Source: Microbacterium testaceum | GTDB taxonomy: Bacteria; Actinomycetota; Actinomycetes; Actinomycetales; Microbacteriaceae | Assembly: GCF_006539145.1 (NCBI RefSeq) | Contig: NZ_BJML01000005.1 | Location: 1-64,000 of the forward strand | Direction of reading: 5' to 3' | Length of the DNA stretch: 64,000 bases | Notes under the pieces: model-generated | What the model was told of the DNA's origin: nothing | The model's input: the letters and a program-made list of their open reading frames with translations, nothing else | The model's database searches: none | In this document: in pieces, positions 16,275 to 25,043 of the stretch | Position numbering within the stretch: the stretch's first letter is position 1 | How the letters are laid out: every line of letters starts with the position of its first letter | Position numbers and translations under genes: made by a program

Positions 16275-18797
16275 GTGAAGCGCGGGCGCCTGCGCGTGCT
16301 GCTGGGCATGGCCCCCGGCGTCGGCAAGACGTACGAGATGCTCGAGGAGGGGCGCCGGCTGCGCTCGGAGGGCCACGACGTCGTCATCGCGATCGTCGAG
16401 ACGCACGGCCGTGCCGCCACCGCCGCTCAAGCCGAAGGCCTCGAGGTGGTTCCGCGCCGGGCCGTGGCGCACCGCGGCGTCGCGCTCGACGAGATGGACC
16501 TGGATGCCGTGCTCGAACGGCTCCCGAGAATCGCGCTCGTCGACGAGCTGGCGCACACCAACGTCCCCGGCTCTCGCAACGACAAGCGCTGGACCGACGT
16601 CGAGGAGCTGCTCGACGCGGGCATCGACGTGATCACGACCGTGAACGTGCAGCACATCGAATCGCTCAACGACGTCGTCGAGAAGATCACCGGCGTGGTG
16701 CAGCGCGAGACGGTCCCGGATGCCGTGGTCCGGGCGGCCGATCAGATCGAGGTCGTCGACCTGGCACCGCAGTCCCTGCGCGATCGCCTCGCGGCGGGCT
16801 CGGTGTACCCGGCCGAGCGGATCGACGCCGCCCTGTCGAACTACTTCCGTCTCGGCAACCTCACGGCGCTGCGCGAACTCGCCCTGCTGTGGCTCGCCGA
16901 CGAGGTCGACTCCGCCCTGCAGCGGTACCGCACCGAGCACGGCATCGAGGGCTCGTGGCAAGCGCGCGAACGCGTCGTGGTGGCCCTCACCGGGGGCCCC
17001 GAGGGCGAGACGCTGCTGCGCCGCGGCGCCCGGATCGCGGCACGCTCCGCCGGCGGCGAGCTGCTCGCCGTGCACGTGTCGACGCAGGACGGCCTGCGCG
17101 CGAGCGCCCCCGGCGCCCTCGCCGAACAGCGCGCCCTCGTCGAGACCCTCGGCGGCACGTATCACCAGGTCGTCGGCGATGACGTGGCCACCGCCCTGGT
17201 CGATTTCGCGCGATCGGTCAACGCCTCTCAGCTGGTCATCGGGGTGAGCCGTCGCGGGCGTCTCGGCGCGGCCCTGACCGGACCGGGCATCGGGGCGACC
17301 GTGATCCGCGCCTCAGGCGACATCGACGTGCACATCGTCAACCACGCGCGTGCGGGGGGCCGGTTCACGCTCCCCCGGCTCGCGGGCCCGGCGCTGAGCG
17401 CGAAGCGGCGCATCCTCGGCTTCGTGACGGCTCTGGTCGGCGGGCCCCTTCTGTCGCTGCTCATGATCGCGACCGGTTCCGACGAGTCGATCACCGCCGA
17501 CGTGCTGGCCTATCAGCTGCTGGTCGTGGTCGTCGCGCTCGTGGGCGGCATCTGGCCGGCGGTGTTCGCGGCCGTGCTGTCGGGCGTCACGCTCGACTTC
17601 CTGTTCATCGCCCCCATCTACACGATCACCATCAGCGACCCTGCGCACGCGCTGTCGCTGACGCTCTACGTCGTCATCGCCGTGCTCGTCAGCGTCGTCG
17701 TCGACCAGGCCGCCCGCCGCGCGCGGGCGGCCCGACGAGCCGCGGCGGAGTCCGAGATGCTCGCCACGATCGCCGGCAGCGTGCTGCGGGGAGAGAGCGC
17801 CGTGCCCGCGCTCATCAGCCGCGCACGCGAGGCGTTCGGCCTCGCCGGTGTCCGCCTGATCGCGACCGACGGCACGGTGCTCGCCACCGACGGGGAGCCG
17901 GTGCGCGACGATCGCGCGGTCATCGTGCCCGTGGGCGACGGCCGCGCGACCCTCGAGCTGCACGGCGGCGACCTCGATGCCTCGGAACGGCGCCTGCTCG
18001 ACGTGGTCGTGGCGCAGCTCGCCGCCGCCCTCGAGCGCACCGATCTGGCCGAGACCGCGGCCGAGGCCGGGGCACTCGCCGAGACCGACCAGGTGCGCAC
18101 CGCCCTGCTGTCGGCCGTCAGCCATGACCTCCGCCGTCCGCTCGCCGCCGCCGTCGCCTCGCTCGGCGGCCTGCGCGCCGCCGGCGACCAGCTCTCCGAC
18201 GACGACCGCCGGGTGTTGCTCGAAACCGCCGACGAAAGCCTTGCGACCCTGTCCGTGCTGGTCACCGACCTGCTCGACGTGAGCCGCGTGCAGGCCGGCG
18301 TGCTCGCCGTGTCTCTGACGGCGACGGATGCCGCGGGCGTCGTGCTCTCCGCCCTCGACGAGCTCGACCTCGGCCCCGACGACGTCGAGCTCGCGCTCGA
18401 TCCCGACCTGCCGATGCTGCGCGCCGACCCCGTGCTGCTGCAGCGCGTTCTGGTGAACGTGCTCGCCAACGCCCAGCGCTACTCGCCCGACGGCGAACGC
18501 GTCCGCATCGCGACGAGCCGCCTCGGCGGCACCGCCGAGATCCGCGTGATCGACCACGGCCCCGGCATCGCCGCCGACCGCCGCGAGGACATGTTCTCGC
18601 CCTTCCAGCGCCTGGGCGACACCGACAACACCGCGGGCCTGGGGCTGGGCCTCGCGCTCTCGCGCGGCTTCGCCGAGGGCATGGGCGGCACGCTCACCCC
18701 GGAGGACACCCCCGGCGGCGGCCTCACCATGGTCGTGGCGCTGCCCGTGGCCGATGCGGAGGCCATGGCATCCGGAATCTCGAGGAGGATGCCGTGA
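16275..18797 (+). CDS. kdpD: Potassium-sensing histidine kinase KdpD
   Basis: 840 aa from the GTG at 16275, with a GGGGGA ribosome site. The N-terminal KdpD domain has the Walker A-like motif GMAPGVGKT (residues 11-19). A UspA-like domain follows at about 235-355, then four membrane helices (about 375-480), a GAF-like region, the HisKA box SHDLRRPLA with phosphoacceptor H617, and a HATPase domain with 'GPGIAADRRE' and 'GLGLGLALSRGFAEG'. It senses low K+ or osmotic stress and phosphorylates KdpE. It is slightly shorter than E. coli KdpD (894 aa). The stop overlaps kdpE (GTGA). Confidence 0.97.
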   Translation: MKRGRLRVLLGMAPGVGKTYEMLEEGRRLRSEGHDVVIAIVETHGRAATAAQAEGLEVVPRRAVAHRGVALDEMDLDAVLERLPRIALVDELAHTNVPGSRNDKRWTDVEELLDAGIDVITTVNVQHIESLNDVVEKITGVVQRETVPDAVVRAADQIEVVDLAPQSLRDRLAAGSVYPAERIDAALSNYFRLGNLTALRELALLWLADEVDSALQRYRTEHGIEGSWQARERVVVALTGGPEGETLLRRGARIAARSAGGELLAVHVSTQDGLRASAPGALAEQRALVETLGGTYHQVVGDDVATALVDFARSVNASQLVIGVSRRGRLGAALTGPGIGATVIRASGDIDVHIVNHARAGGRFTLPRLAGPALSAKRRILGFVTALVGGPLLSLLMIATGSDESITADVLAYQLLVVVVALVGGIWPAVFAAVLSGVTLDFLFIAPIYTITISDPAHALSLTLYVVIAVLVSVVVDQAARRARAARRAAAESEMLATIAGSVLRGESAVPALISRAREAFGLAGVRLIATDGTVLATDGEPVRDDRAVIVPVGDGRATLELHGGDLDASERRLLDVVVAQLAAALERTDLAETAAEAGALAETDQVRTALLSAVSHDLRRPLAAAVASLGGLRAAGDQLSDDDRRVLLETADESLATLSVLVTDLLDVSRVQAGVLAVSLTATDAAGVVLSALDELDLGPDDVELALDPDLPMLRADPVLLQRVLVNVLANAQRYSPDGERVRIATSRLGGTAEIRVIDHGPGIAADRREDMFSPFQRLGDTDNTAGLGLGLALSRGFAEGMGGTLTPEDTPGGGLTMVVALPVADAEAMASGISRRMP

Positions 18798-19465
18798 AGG
18801 TACTCATCGCCGACGACGACCCGCAGTTGGTGCGGGCCCTTCGCATCACGCTCGCCGCGCACGGCTACGACGTGGTGGCGGCGGCCGACGGTGCCGCGGC
18901 GGTCACCCTCGCCGCGCAATCGCACCCCGACATCGTCCTTCTCGACCTCGGGATGCCGCACCTCGACGGGGTGCAGGTGATCCACGCCCTGCGCGGGTGG
19001 ACGACGGCCCCGATCATCGTCGTCTCGGGCCGCACGGGCTCGGCTGACAAGGTCGAGGCGCTCGACGCCGGGGCAGACGACTTCGTCACCAAGCCGTTCC
19101 AGATCGACGAGCTGCTGGCGCGCCTGCGTGTGCACGCGCGACGCTCGGTGCCGTCGGCGGGGGACGCCGTGGTGCGCTTCGGCGACGTCGAGGTCGACCT
19201 GTCGGCGAAAGCCGTGCTGCGCGGCGGCACCCGGGTGCATCTCACCCCGACCGAGTGGCGCATGCTCGAGTTCCTCGCCCGCAACCCCGGTTCTCTCGTG
19301 ACGCGACAGACGCTGCTGAAGGAGATCTGGGCGAGCGAACAGGTCGCCGACTCGGGATATCTGCGGCTGTACATGTCGCAACTGCGAAAGAAGCTCGAGG
19401 TCGACCCGTCGGCGCCCGCGCACCTGCTCACCGAGCAGGGGATGGGGTACCGGCTCGTCGTCTGA
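18794..19465 (+). CDS. kdpE: Response regulator KdpE (OmpR/PhoB family)
   Basis: 223 aa. The receiver domain (1-120) has the acidic pocket D7-D8, phosphoacceptor D51 in LLDLGMP, and the switch/lysine motif DDFVTKPF. The C-terminal winged-helix domain (about 125-223) includes 'LTPTEWRMLEFLARNPG' and the wing ending GMGYRLVV. Phosphorylated KdpE activates kdpFABC transcription. The GTG start overlaps the kdpD stop and has GGAGG upstream, and a strong hairpin follows. Confidence 0.97.
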   Translation: MKVLIADDDPQLVRALRITLAAHGYDVVAAADGAAAVTLAAQSHPDIVLLDLGMPHLDGVQVIHALRGWTTAPIIVVSGRTGSADKVEALDAGADDFVTKPFQIDELLARLRVHARRSVPSAGDAVVRFGDVEVDLSAKAVLRGGTRVHLTPTEWRMLEFLARNPGSLVTRQTLLKEIWASEQVADSGYLRLYMSQLRKKLEVDPSAPAHLLTEQGMGYRLVV

Positions 19466-19485
19466 GCGGGCCCGGGCCGGACGAC

Positions 19486-19527
19486 CGCCGCGAGCGCGCG
19501 AATCTCCTGAGATTCGCGCCGCGGCGG
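19486..19527. terminator. Terminator hairpin after kdpE
   Basis: A perfect 10-bp core (gcgcgaatct, 19496-19505, with agattcgcgc, 19510-19519) has a 4-nt loop. Outer arms ccgccgc and gcggcgg extend it. It begins about 20 bp after the kdpE stop and could also serve the leftward unit ending at 19600. Confidence 0.75.
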
Positions 19528-19599
19528 CTTACCCCCCGGTCGGAAAGACGCGCCGGCACCGGGGCCCGAGCCGGCTGCCGCCGGAGCCGGGCCTGACAC

Positions 19600-19704
19600 T
19601 CAGGAGTCACGCACGTCGGCCGCCTCGTCCTCGGCCTCCGCGGCAAGGAATTCCGCCTGTACCCGGGCGCAGCGGGAGGCGAAGACGATCGAGTGCAGCA
19701 GCAT
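19600..19704 (-). CDS. Small protein of unknown function, coupled to the upstream gene
   Basis: 34 aa (MLLHSIVFASRCARVQAEFL, then an acidic tail AAEAEDEAADVRDS). The ATG overlaps the stop of the 158-aa gene upstream (TGATG), the arrangement seen in translationally coupled genes. A short hydrophobic start and a strongly acidic C-terminus are visible; no family is recognised. It may be real because of the coupling, but its short length means chance cannot be excluded. Confidence 0.45.
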   Translation of the reverse strand: MLLHSIVFASRCARVQAEFLAAEAEDEAADVRDS

Positions 19705-20180
19705 CAGCGGACCTCGCCGACGGTGTGGCATCCGGGGCAGGGAAAGGCGATGCGATCGCCCACGCAGACGTCCCCGGGCAGCACGACCGCGCCGCACGGT
19801 TCCTCGCCGTGCGCGTCGACGACGGCGAACGGCTCGTCGTACGCGCGGGACACGCGGCCGATGAGCCGCGCCTCGCGCCAGACGGCCTCGAGCCCGGCGA
19901 CGCAGGCATCGAGGCGCAGCGTATCGGGTGCGGCATCCGTCACGGTCGCGATCACCACGGTCGTCGAGAGGGTCGCGGATGCCACCCCGCCCGACGCCGG
20001 GATCACCGCGGGGCCCGTGCAGACGCAGGGCGTGCCGCAGATGTCGGCGAAACGACCGACCGACACGGCCCGCACGGTGACGTCGTCGAGCGTGGGGGTC
20101 GAGCCCGCCGGCCAGAGTGCGGCGTCGAAGGGCGCCGGGATGCTGGATCGAAGGGTGGGGAGCAGGGCCGTGAGGGTCAT
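19704..20180 (-). CDS. Conserved hypothetical protein with cysteine pairs
   Basis: 158 aa, no signal peptide or membrane helix. Cysteine motifs are CGTPCVC near residue 50 and CVGDRIAFPCPGC near 145-152; together they could hold zinc or another metal. The C-terminal part ('PCGAVVLPGDVCVGDRIAF') looks like a small beta-barrel with a treble-clef or ribbon end. I do not recognise a family. It is the first gene of a two-gene leftward unit. A coding role is supported by codon use and cysteine pairing. Confidence 0.65.
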   Translation of the reverse strand: MTLTALLPTLRSSIPAPFDAALWPAGSTPTLDDVTVRAVSVGRFADICGTPCVCTGPAVIPASGGVASATLSTTVVIATVTDAAPDTLRLDACVAGLEAVWREARLIGRVSRAYDEPFAVVDAHGEEPCGAVVLPGDVCVGDRIAFPCPGCHTVGEVR

Positions 20181-20335
20181 GGCATCCGGTCTACGCGCGC
20201 GGCGAGCGGGATCAGCCGGTGCTCACGGTTTCCGAACGGGCCGGTCCGGCTTCCTCACTCTTCGCGCACGACACCGCGTCTCATCGACTCGTCCATGAGG
20301 AGACGGGGAGACGCGGTGTCGAACGATCGAACGGC

Positions 20336-20647
20336 TCAGACCGACGTCCCCGCGATCTCGCGCAGCGTGTCGAGGTGGCTCCTCCACGCCGCTCGCCCCT
20401 CCTTCGTCAGGGTGAGCGAGGTGCGGGGCATCTTGCCCGCGAACGACTTCCCCACAGCGATGTAGCCGGCGCCCTCGAGCGTCGAGACCTGCTTGCTCAG
20501 CGCGGAGTCGGTGACCTCGACGGCATCCCGAACCTCCTTGAAGCTCAATGTGGTCGCCCGGTCGAGGGCCGCGAGGATCGAGAACCGCACGGAGTTCTGC
20601 AGCAGCTCGTCGAGCCGGTGCCGGGGATGCGGGGTCGACGTGGTCAC
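20336..20647 (-). CDS. Winged-helix transcriptional regulator (MarR-like / HTH_34)
   Basis: 103 aa from the GTG at 20647, which overlaps the stop of the upstream membrane-protein gene (GTGA). The winged helix-turn-helix spans about 8-85: 'LQNSVRFSILAALDRATTLS', the recognition helix 'TDSALSKQVSTLEGAGYI' and wing KMPRTSLTLTKEGRAAW. Such regulators often control their own operon. The likely operator is the direct repeat at 21103-21134. The two-gene pairing of this regulator type with a short multi-helix membrane protein is common in actinobacteria; the ligand is unknown. Confidence 0.85.
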   Translation of the reverse strand: MTTSTPHPRHRLDELLQNSVRFSILAALDRATTLSFKEVRDAVEVTDSALSKQVSTLEGAGYIAVGKSFAGKMPRTSLTLTKEGRAAWRSHLDTLREIAGTSV

Positions 20648-21075
20648 GACCGAGCCTCGCGCGCCGCGCAGACCAGCGAGACGACGAGCACGAGGCCCGA
20701 GGCCAGCGCCGCGAGCAGCACGTCGCCGTGCGCCCAGATGACGACTGCCAGGGCGAGCGCGTACGACGCGAACCAGCTCGCGATGTAGGCGGTCCAGCGG
20801 CGGCCGCGGGCGAAGGCGGCGCGGCCTTGGATGCTGACGACGAAGAAGATGATGAGGGCGAATACGACGGCCAGCAAGCTCACGTAGGCGAGGCCGAACG
20901 TATCTCCGGTCGTGACGGCCATCGCGAAGGTGCCCATCGAGGTCGCCACCCCGAGCGCGAGGATGAAGCTGATGTACGGCCACCGCGTTGCGTTGTGTGC
21001 GGCGTGGCTGAGGCGGTCGGCGCGATCGAGCAGCAGTTGGGCTTCCGACGCGGTCATCGCGGGCGTGTGGTCCAT
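20644..21075 (-). CDS. Four-helix membrane protein paired with a winged-helix regulator
   Basis: 143 aa from the ATG at 21075, with AAGGA 5 nt upstream. A short N-terminal amphipathic segment ('ASEAQLLLDRADRLSHAAHN') precedes four hydrophobic helices (about 33-50, 58-78, 92-108, 112-132). It is the first gene of a two-gene operon with the regulator at 20336. The family is known only from such pairs, and no transport or enzymatic motif is visible. Confidence 0.8.
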   Translation of the reverse strand: MDHTPAMTASEAQLLLDRADRLSHAAHNATRWPYISFILALGVATSMGTFAMAVTTGDTFGLAYVSLLAVVFALIIFFVVSIQGRAAFARGRRWTAYIASWFASYALALAVVIWAHGDVLLAALASGLVLVVSLVCAAREARS

Positions 21076-21102
21076 GGCGATCCTTTCGTTAGTTCGATCA
21101 TC

Positions 21103-21134
21103 GCAACTACTTTCCACTTTGGCAAGTACTTTCT
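21103..21134 (-). promoter_or_regulatory. Candidate operator: two direct repeats 19 bp apart
   Basis: The sequences gcaactactttcc (21103-21115) and gcaagtactttct (21122-21134) are near-identical, roughly two helical turns apart, and lie 28-59 bp upstream of the membrane-protein start. This position and spacing fit the binding of a dimeric regulator, most simply the one encoded at 20336. Confidence 0.5.
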
Positions 21135-21187
21135 CCTTTTCTTCGCCGCGCGGCACCCCGCCCCACAACGCGACGTAGCCTGGAGGG

Positions 21188-22429
21188 GTGACCCTCCCCT
21201 TCGACGTCGACGCCGTACGCGCCGATTTCCCGATCCTCGAGACCGAGATCGACGGTCGCCCCCTCGTCTACCTCGACTCGGGCGCGACGAGCCAGAAGCC
21301 GCGCGCCGTTCTCGACGCCGAGCGCGCCTTCCTCGAGACGGCCAATTCCGCCGTGCACCGCGGAGCACACACCCTCGCAGCCGAGGCCACCGAGCTGTTC
21401 GAAGACGCGCGCGTCTCCGTCGCCGAGTTCGTGGGCGCCGAGCCCGAGCAACTCGTCTGGACGAGCGGCGCCACCGCGGGCCTCAACCTCGTGGCCGGCT
21501 CGCTGGGGTACGCCGGGCGTCTGCGCGAGGGCGATGAGATCGTCGTCACCGAGGCCGAGCACCACGCCAACCTCATCCCCTGGCAAGAGCTGGCCGCCCG
21601 CACGGGGGCGCGTCTGCGCCACATCCCCGTGCTCGACGACGGCATGCTCGACCTGCACGCCGCTGCCGACCTCATCGGTGCGCGCACGAAGGTCGTCGCC
21701 TTCCCGCACGTGTCGAACGTGCTCGGCATCGTGAACCCCGTCGCGAAGCTCGTCACCCTGGCCCGCGGCGTCGGCGCACTGACGGTGCTCGACGCGTGCC
21801 AGTCGGCCCCTCACCTGCGCCTCGACCTGCCGGCATCCGGGGTCGATCTCGCGGTGTTCTCGGGGCACAAGATCTACGGACCGTATGGCATCGGGGCGCT
21901 CTGGGGTCGCGACGAGGTGCTCGACGGCCTTCCGCCCTTCACCACCGGCGGGTCGATGATCACGACCGTCACCCTCGACAAGGCCGAGTACCTGCCCGCG
22001 CCGCAGCGCTTCGAGGCGGGAACACAGCCGGTGTCGCAGGCGGTCGCCCTCGCCGCCGCGGTCCGATGGCTTGGCGAGCACGACCTCGACGCCGCCCACG
22101 CCCACGAAGCGAGACTCGAGACCCGCCTGCGCGAGGGCCTCCGCTCGATCGACGGCATCCGTCTTCTCGGAGACACGGATGCCGCGGAGCGGATCGCCCT
22201 GCAGGCCTTCGAGGTCGAGGGGGTGCACGCGCACGACGTGGGTCAGTTCCTCGACTCGCGCGGGGTCGCCGTCCGCGTCGGCCATCACTGCGCGCAGCCG
22301 CTGCACCGCCGCTTCGGCATGACGGCGTCGGTCCGCGCGAGTGCCGCGATCCACACCACGGAGGACGAGATCGACACCCTCCTCGACGCCGTCTCAGGCG
22401 TGCGCGGCTTCTTCGGGGTGGGCGCGTGA
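21188..22429 (+). CDS. sufS: SufS-family cysteine desulfurase
   Basis: 413 aa. PLP-dependent class V aminotransferase fold: the PLP lysine is K228 in FSGHKIYGPYG, and the active-site cysteine is C368 in VGHHCAQPLHRRF, the position that carries the persulfide. 'NSAVHRGAHTLAAEATELFE' is the typical SufS N-terminal segment. It removes sulfur from cysteine for Fe-S cluster assembly. It overlaps sufU (GTGA), its usual partner in Gram-positive bacteria. The GTG start has GGAGG upstream and also a TAGCCT box 6 nt away, so the leader is extremely short. Confidence 0.95.
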   Translation: MTLPFDVDAVRADFPILETEIDGRPLVYLDSGATSQKPRAVLDAERAFLETANSAVHRGAHTLAAEATELFEDARVSVAEFVGAEPEQLVWTSGATAGLNLVAGSLGYAGRLREGDEIVVTEAEHHANLIPWQELAARTGARLRHIPVLDDGMLDLHAAADLIGARTKVVAFPHVSNVLGIVNPVAKLVTLARGVGALTVLDACQSAPHLRLDLPASGVDLAVFSGHKIYGPYGIGALWGRDEVLDGLPPFTTGGSMITTVTLDKAEYLPAPQRFEAGTQPVSQAVALAAAVRWLGEHDLDAAHAHEARLETRLREGLRSIDGIRLLGDTDAAERIALQAFEVEGVHAHDVGQFLDSRGVAVRVGHHCAQPLHRRFGMTASVRASAAIHTTEDEIDTLLDAVSGVRGFFGVGA

Positions 22430-22881
22430 GCGGCCTCGAGTCCCTGTACCAGGAGCTCATCCTCGACCACGCGAAGAACCGGCGCGGCTTCGGCCTCGCC
22501 GATCCCGGGGCTCACAGCGCGACCGTGCACCAGCGCAACCCGATCTGCGGCGACGAGATCACTCTGCGCGTGTCGGTCGACGACGACCGCATCACCTCAG
22601 TCACGTGGGAGGGCGCCGGCTGCTCGATCTCGCAAGCCTCGGCCTCGATGCTCGTCGCCCTGCTGCAGGAAGACGGCGGAGACGAAGGGATGCCGCGCGC
22701 CGACGCCGAAGCGCTGATCGCGTCGTTCCGGGAGTCGCTGCGCTCCCGCGGCAAGATTCCCCTCGACGAGGAGACCTTCGCCGACGCCGCCGCCCTCTCG
22801 GGTGTTTCGAAGTTCACGGCGCGCGTGAAGTGCGCGATGCTCGCGTGGGTCGCGCTGGAAGAGGGGCTGCGGCAGGCCTGA
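22426..22881 (+). CDS. sufU: SufU-type Fe-S scaffold / zinc-dependent sulfurtransferase
   Basis: 151 aa. The three ligand cysteines are C41 (NPICGD), C66 (GAGCSIS) and C136 (VKCAML), with the SufU-specific insertion between the second and third. In Bacillus SufU, zinc bound here exchanges ligands with SufS and accepts its persulfide sulfur. Translation is coupled to sufS, so the pair forms one sulfur-mobilising unit. The rest of the suf operon (sufBCD) is not in this window, unlike the usual arrangement. Confidence 0.94.
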   Translation: MSGLESLYQELILDHAKNRRGFGLADPGAHSATVHQRNPICGDEITLRVSVDDDRITSVTWEGAGCSISQASASMLVALLQEDGGDEGMPRADAEALIASFRESLRSRGKIPLDEETFADAAALSGVSKFTARVKCAMLAWVALEEGLRQA

Positions 22882-23029
22882 GCGCGGCGCCGCGAGCGGC
22901 ATCACCTCAGCGATCCACGCAAAGTCAGCCGGCATCCACTGATCCGAGCTGAGGTTGCGCGAATCCCGGAGGATACGCGGGCCTGACGCGCGCTACTCTT
23001 TCGGTCAGACCTCAACGAAGGCGGATGCC

Positions 23030-23464
23030 ATGGCCACCGGATTCAGCGAAGAAGAACGCGCGGCGATGAAGCAGCGCGCCGAGGAGCTGAGGGCGATGAA
23101 GGGCCTGAAGGGCCTGGCGAAGCTGCAGAAGGAGAACGAAGCCTGCCTCGAGGCGATCGAGAAGCTGGAGGGCGTCGACCGCGCGGTCGCGGAGCGCCTG
23201 CACGTGATCGTGCTCGAAGAGGCGGGGCACCTGAACCCCAAGACCTTCTACGGCTTCCCCGCCTATGCCAAGAACGGGAAGGTCGTGGTGTTCTACCAGC
23301 CGGCCTCGAAGTTCAAGACGCGATATGGAACGGTCAGCTTCGACGACAGCGCTCAGCTCGACGACGGTCCGATGTGGCCGGTCTCGTTCGCCGTGGTCGA
23401 GGTGACGGACGAGGTCGAGGAGCGCATCCGCGAGGCCGTCCGGCGGGCGGCACCCTCGTCCTGA
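23030..23464 (+). CDS. DUF1801-like / YdhG-type iron-chaperone-fold protein
   Basis: 144 aa from the ATG at 23030, with GAAGGCGG upstream. An N-terminal Lys/Glu-rich helix (1-60) precedes a YdhG/DUF1801-like core: 'LNPKTFYGFPAYAKNGKVVVFYQPASKFKTRYGTVSF' contains the characteristic 'yg.Pay...gk.v.f...k.h' pattern. The closing helix is EVEERIREAVRRA. Frataxin-like iron binding has been proposed for part of this family, but most members are uncharacterised. It follows sufSU by 150 bp and has its own leader. Confidence 0.8.
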   Translation: MATGFSEEERAAMKQRAEELRAMKGLKGLAKLQKENEACLEAIEKLEGVDRAVAERLHVIVLEEAGHLNPKTFYGFPAYAKNGKVVVFYQPASKFKTRYGTVSFDDSAQLDDGPMWPVSFAVVEVTDEVEERIREAVRRAAPSS

Positions 23465-23661
23465 CCGAACGACCATCGGCCGCATGATGCACCGGGCGGC
23501 TTCTCGCGCCATCCCTTGACGCGTCCGGCGTCCACGTCTTGGCTGAGGGCATCCTTCGCGTCTCTCACCGCCGAACCCGGTAGTGCCGCGTCGGACGGGG
23601 CCGCGGCCCCCGCACCGCGGGACACGATCAGGCCGGGACGACCCGGCCGGAGAGGACGAAG

Positions 23662-24879
23662 ATGTCCGGCAACAAGGCAGTGGCGTACAAAGAGCCCGGT
23701 GTCGTGGAAGTCATCGACACTCCCTACCCCGAGTTCGAACTGAAGGACGGACCGGGCGTCAACCCGGCGAATGTGGGCCGCAAGGTCCCGCACGGTGCAA
23801 TCCTGCGCACCGTCTCCACCAACATCTGCGGCTCCGACCAGCACATGGTGCGCGGGCGCACCACGGCTCCGGCCGGCCTCGTGCTCGGTCACGAGATCAC
23901 CGGTGAGGTGATCGAGGTCGGACCCGACGTCGAGTTCGTCAAGGTCGGCGACATCGTCTCGGTCCCCTTCAACATCGCGTGCGGCCGCTGCCGCAACTGC
24001 AAGGAGGGCAAGACCGGCATCTGCCTGAACGTGAACCCCGACCGCCCCGGCAGCGCCTACGGCTACGTCGACATGGGCGGCTGGGTCGGCGGTCAGGCCG
24101 AGTACGTGCTCGTGCCCTACGCCGACTGGAACCTGCTGGTGTTCCCCGACCGCGAGCAGGCGCTGGAGAAGATCCTCGACCTCACGATGCTGTCCGACAT
24201 CTTCCCCACGGGCTTCCACGGCGCGTACACCGCGGGCGTCCGCCCCGGATCGACGGTGTACATCGCCGGTGCGGGACCGGTGGGCATCGCCGCCGCCGTC
24301 GGCGCGCAGCTGCTGGGCGCGGCCGCGGTGCTCGTCGGCGACCTCAACCCGGAGCGCCTGGCGCAGGTGCGCTCGCTCGGGTTCGAGAGCGTCGACGTGT
24401 CGAAGGGCGACCCCGGAGAACAGATCGAGCAGATCCTCGGAGTCCCCGAAGTGGATGCCGCGGTCGACGCGGTCGGCTTCGAGGCACGCGGTCACGGGTC
24501 CGACGCGGGCCACGAGGCCCCGGCGACGGTGCTCAACTCGCTGTTCACCGTGACCGCGGCGGGCGGCGGGGTCGGCATCCCGGGCCTGTACGTGACCGGC
24601 GACCCGGGCGGGGTCGACGAGGCCGCGAAGGTCGGTTCGCTGTCGCTGCGACTCGGCCTCGGCTGGGCGAAGTCGCTGTCGTTCACGACCGGTCAGTGCC
24701 CGGTGATGAAGTACAACCGGCAGCTGATGATGGCGATCCTGCACGACAAGGTACAGATCGCGAAAGCCGTCAACGCCACGCCCATCAGCCTCGACGACGC
24801 CCCACAGGGCTACGCCGACTTCGACAAGGGCGCCCCGCGCAAGTACGTGCTGAACCCGAACGGGTACATCACGAGCTGA
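23662..24879 (+). CDS. fdhA: Glutathione-independent formaldehyde dehydrogenase (zinc-dependent)
   Basis: 405 aa. Medium-chain zinc alcohol-dehydrogenase fold: catalytic zinc ligand C56 in NICGSD, the 'GHEITGEVIEVG' motif, and the structural zinc cluster C107-C110-C113-C121 in CGRCRNCKEGKTGIC. The Rossmann motif is AGAGPVGIAAAVGAQLLGAA. The long insert with 'GWVGGQAEYVLVPYADWNLL' and 'SDIFPTGFHGAYTAGV' is typical of Pseudomonas-type formaldehyde dehydrogenase/dismutase, which oxidises formaldehyde to formate with tightly bound NAD and no glutathione. A GGAGAGGA ribosome site precedes it; it is a monocistronic unit. Confidence 0.92.
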   Translation: MSGNKAVAYKEPGVVEVIDTPYPEFELKDGPGVNPANVGRKVPHGAILRTVSTNICGSDQHMVRGRTTAPAGLVLGHEITGEVIEVGPDVEFVKVGDIVSVPFNIACGRCRNCKEGKTGICLNVNPDRPGSAYGYVDMGGWVGGQAEYVLVPYADWNLLVFPDREQALEKILDLTMLSDIFPTGFHGAYTAGVRPGSTVYIAGAGPVGIAAAVGAQLLGAAAVLVGDLNPERLAQVRSLGFESVDVSKGDPGEQIEQILGVPEVDAAVDAVGFEARGHGSDAGHEAPATVLNSLFTVTAAGGGVGIPGLYVTGDPGGVDEAAKVGSLSLRLGLGWAKSLSFTTGQCPVMKYNRQLMMAILHDKVQIAKAVNATPISLDDAPQGYADFDKGAPRKYVLNPNGYITS

Positions 24880-25043
24880 TCACCCGCACCGGAGCGCGCA
24901 GAGCCGGCCCTTCCTCGCAGCCTTCCTCCTGGATCCTGCGAGATCCGCGCGGTTCTGCGAGCTTCCGTGCGCGGGAGACTCACCCCCGCACCACTAGGGC
25001 CTCTCTCGGGGCCACCCGCCGATCTGCAAGAGTCGCGCGCCGA

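Noticed and set aside
22904..22955. Terminator after sufU
   Set aside because: Only an 8-bp stem with a 36-nt loop; too weak to call.
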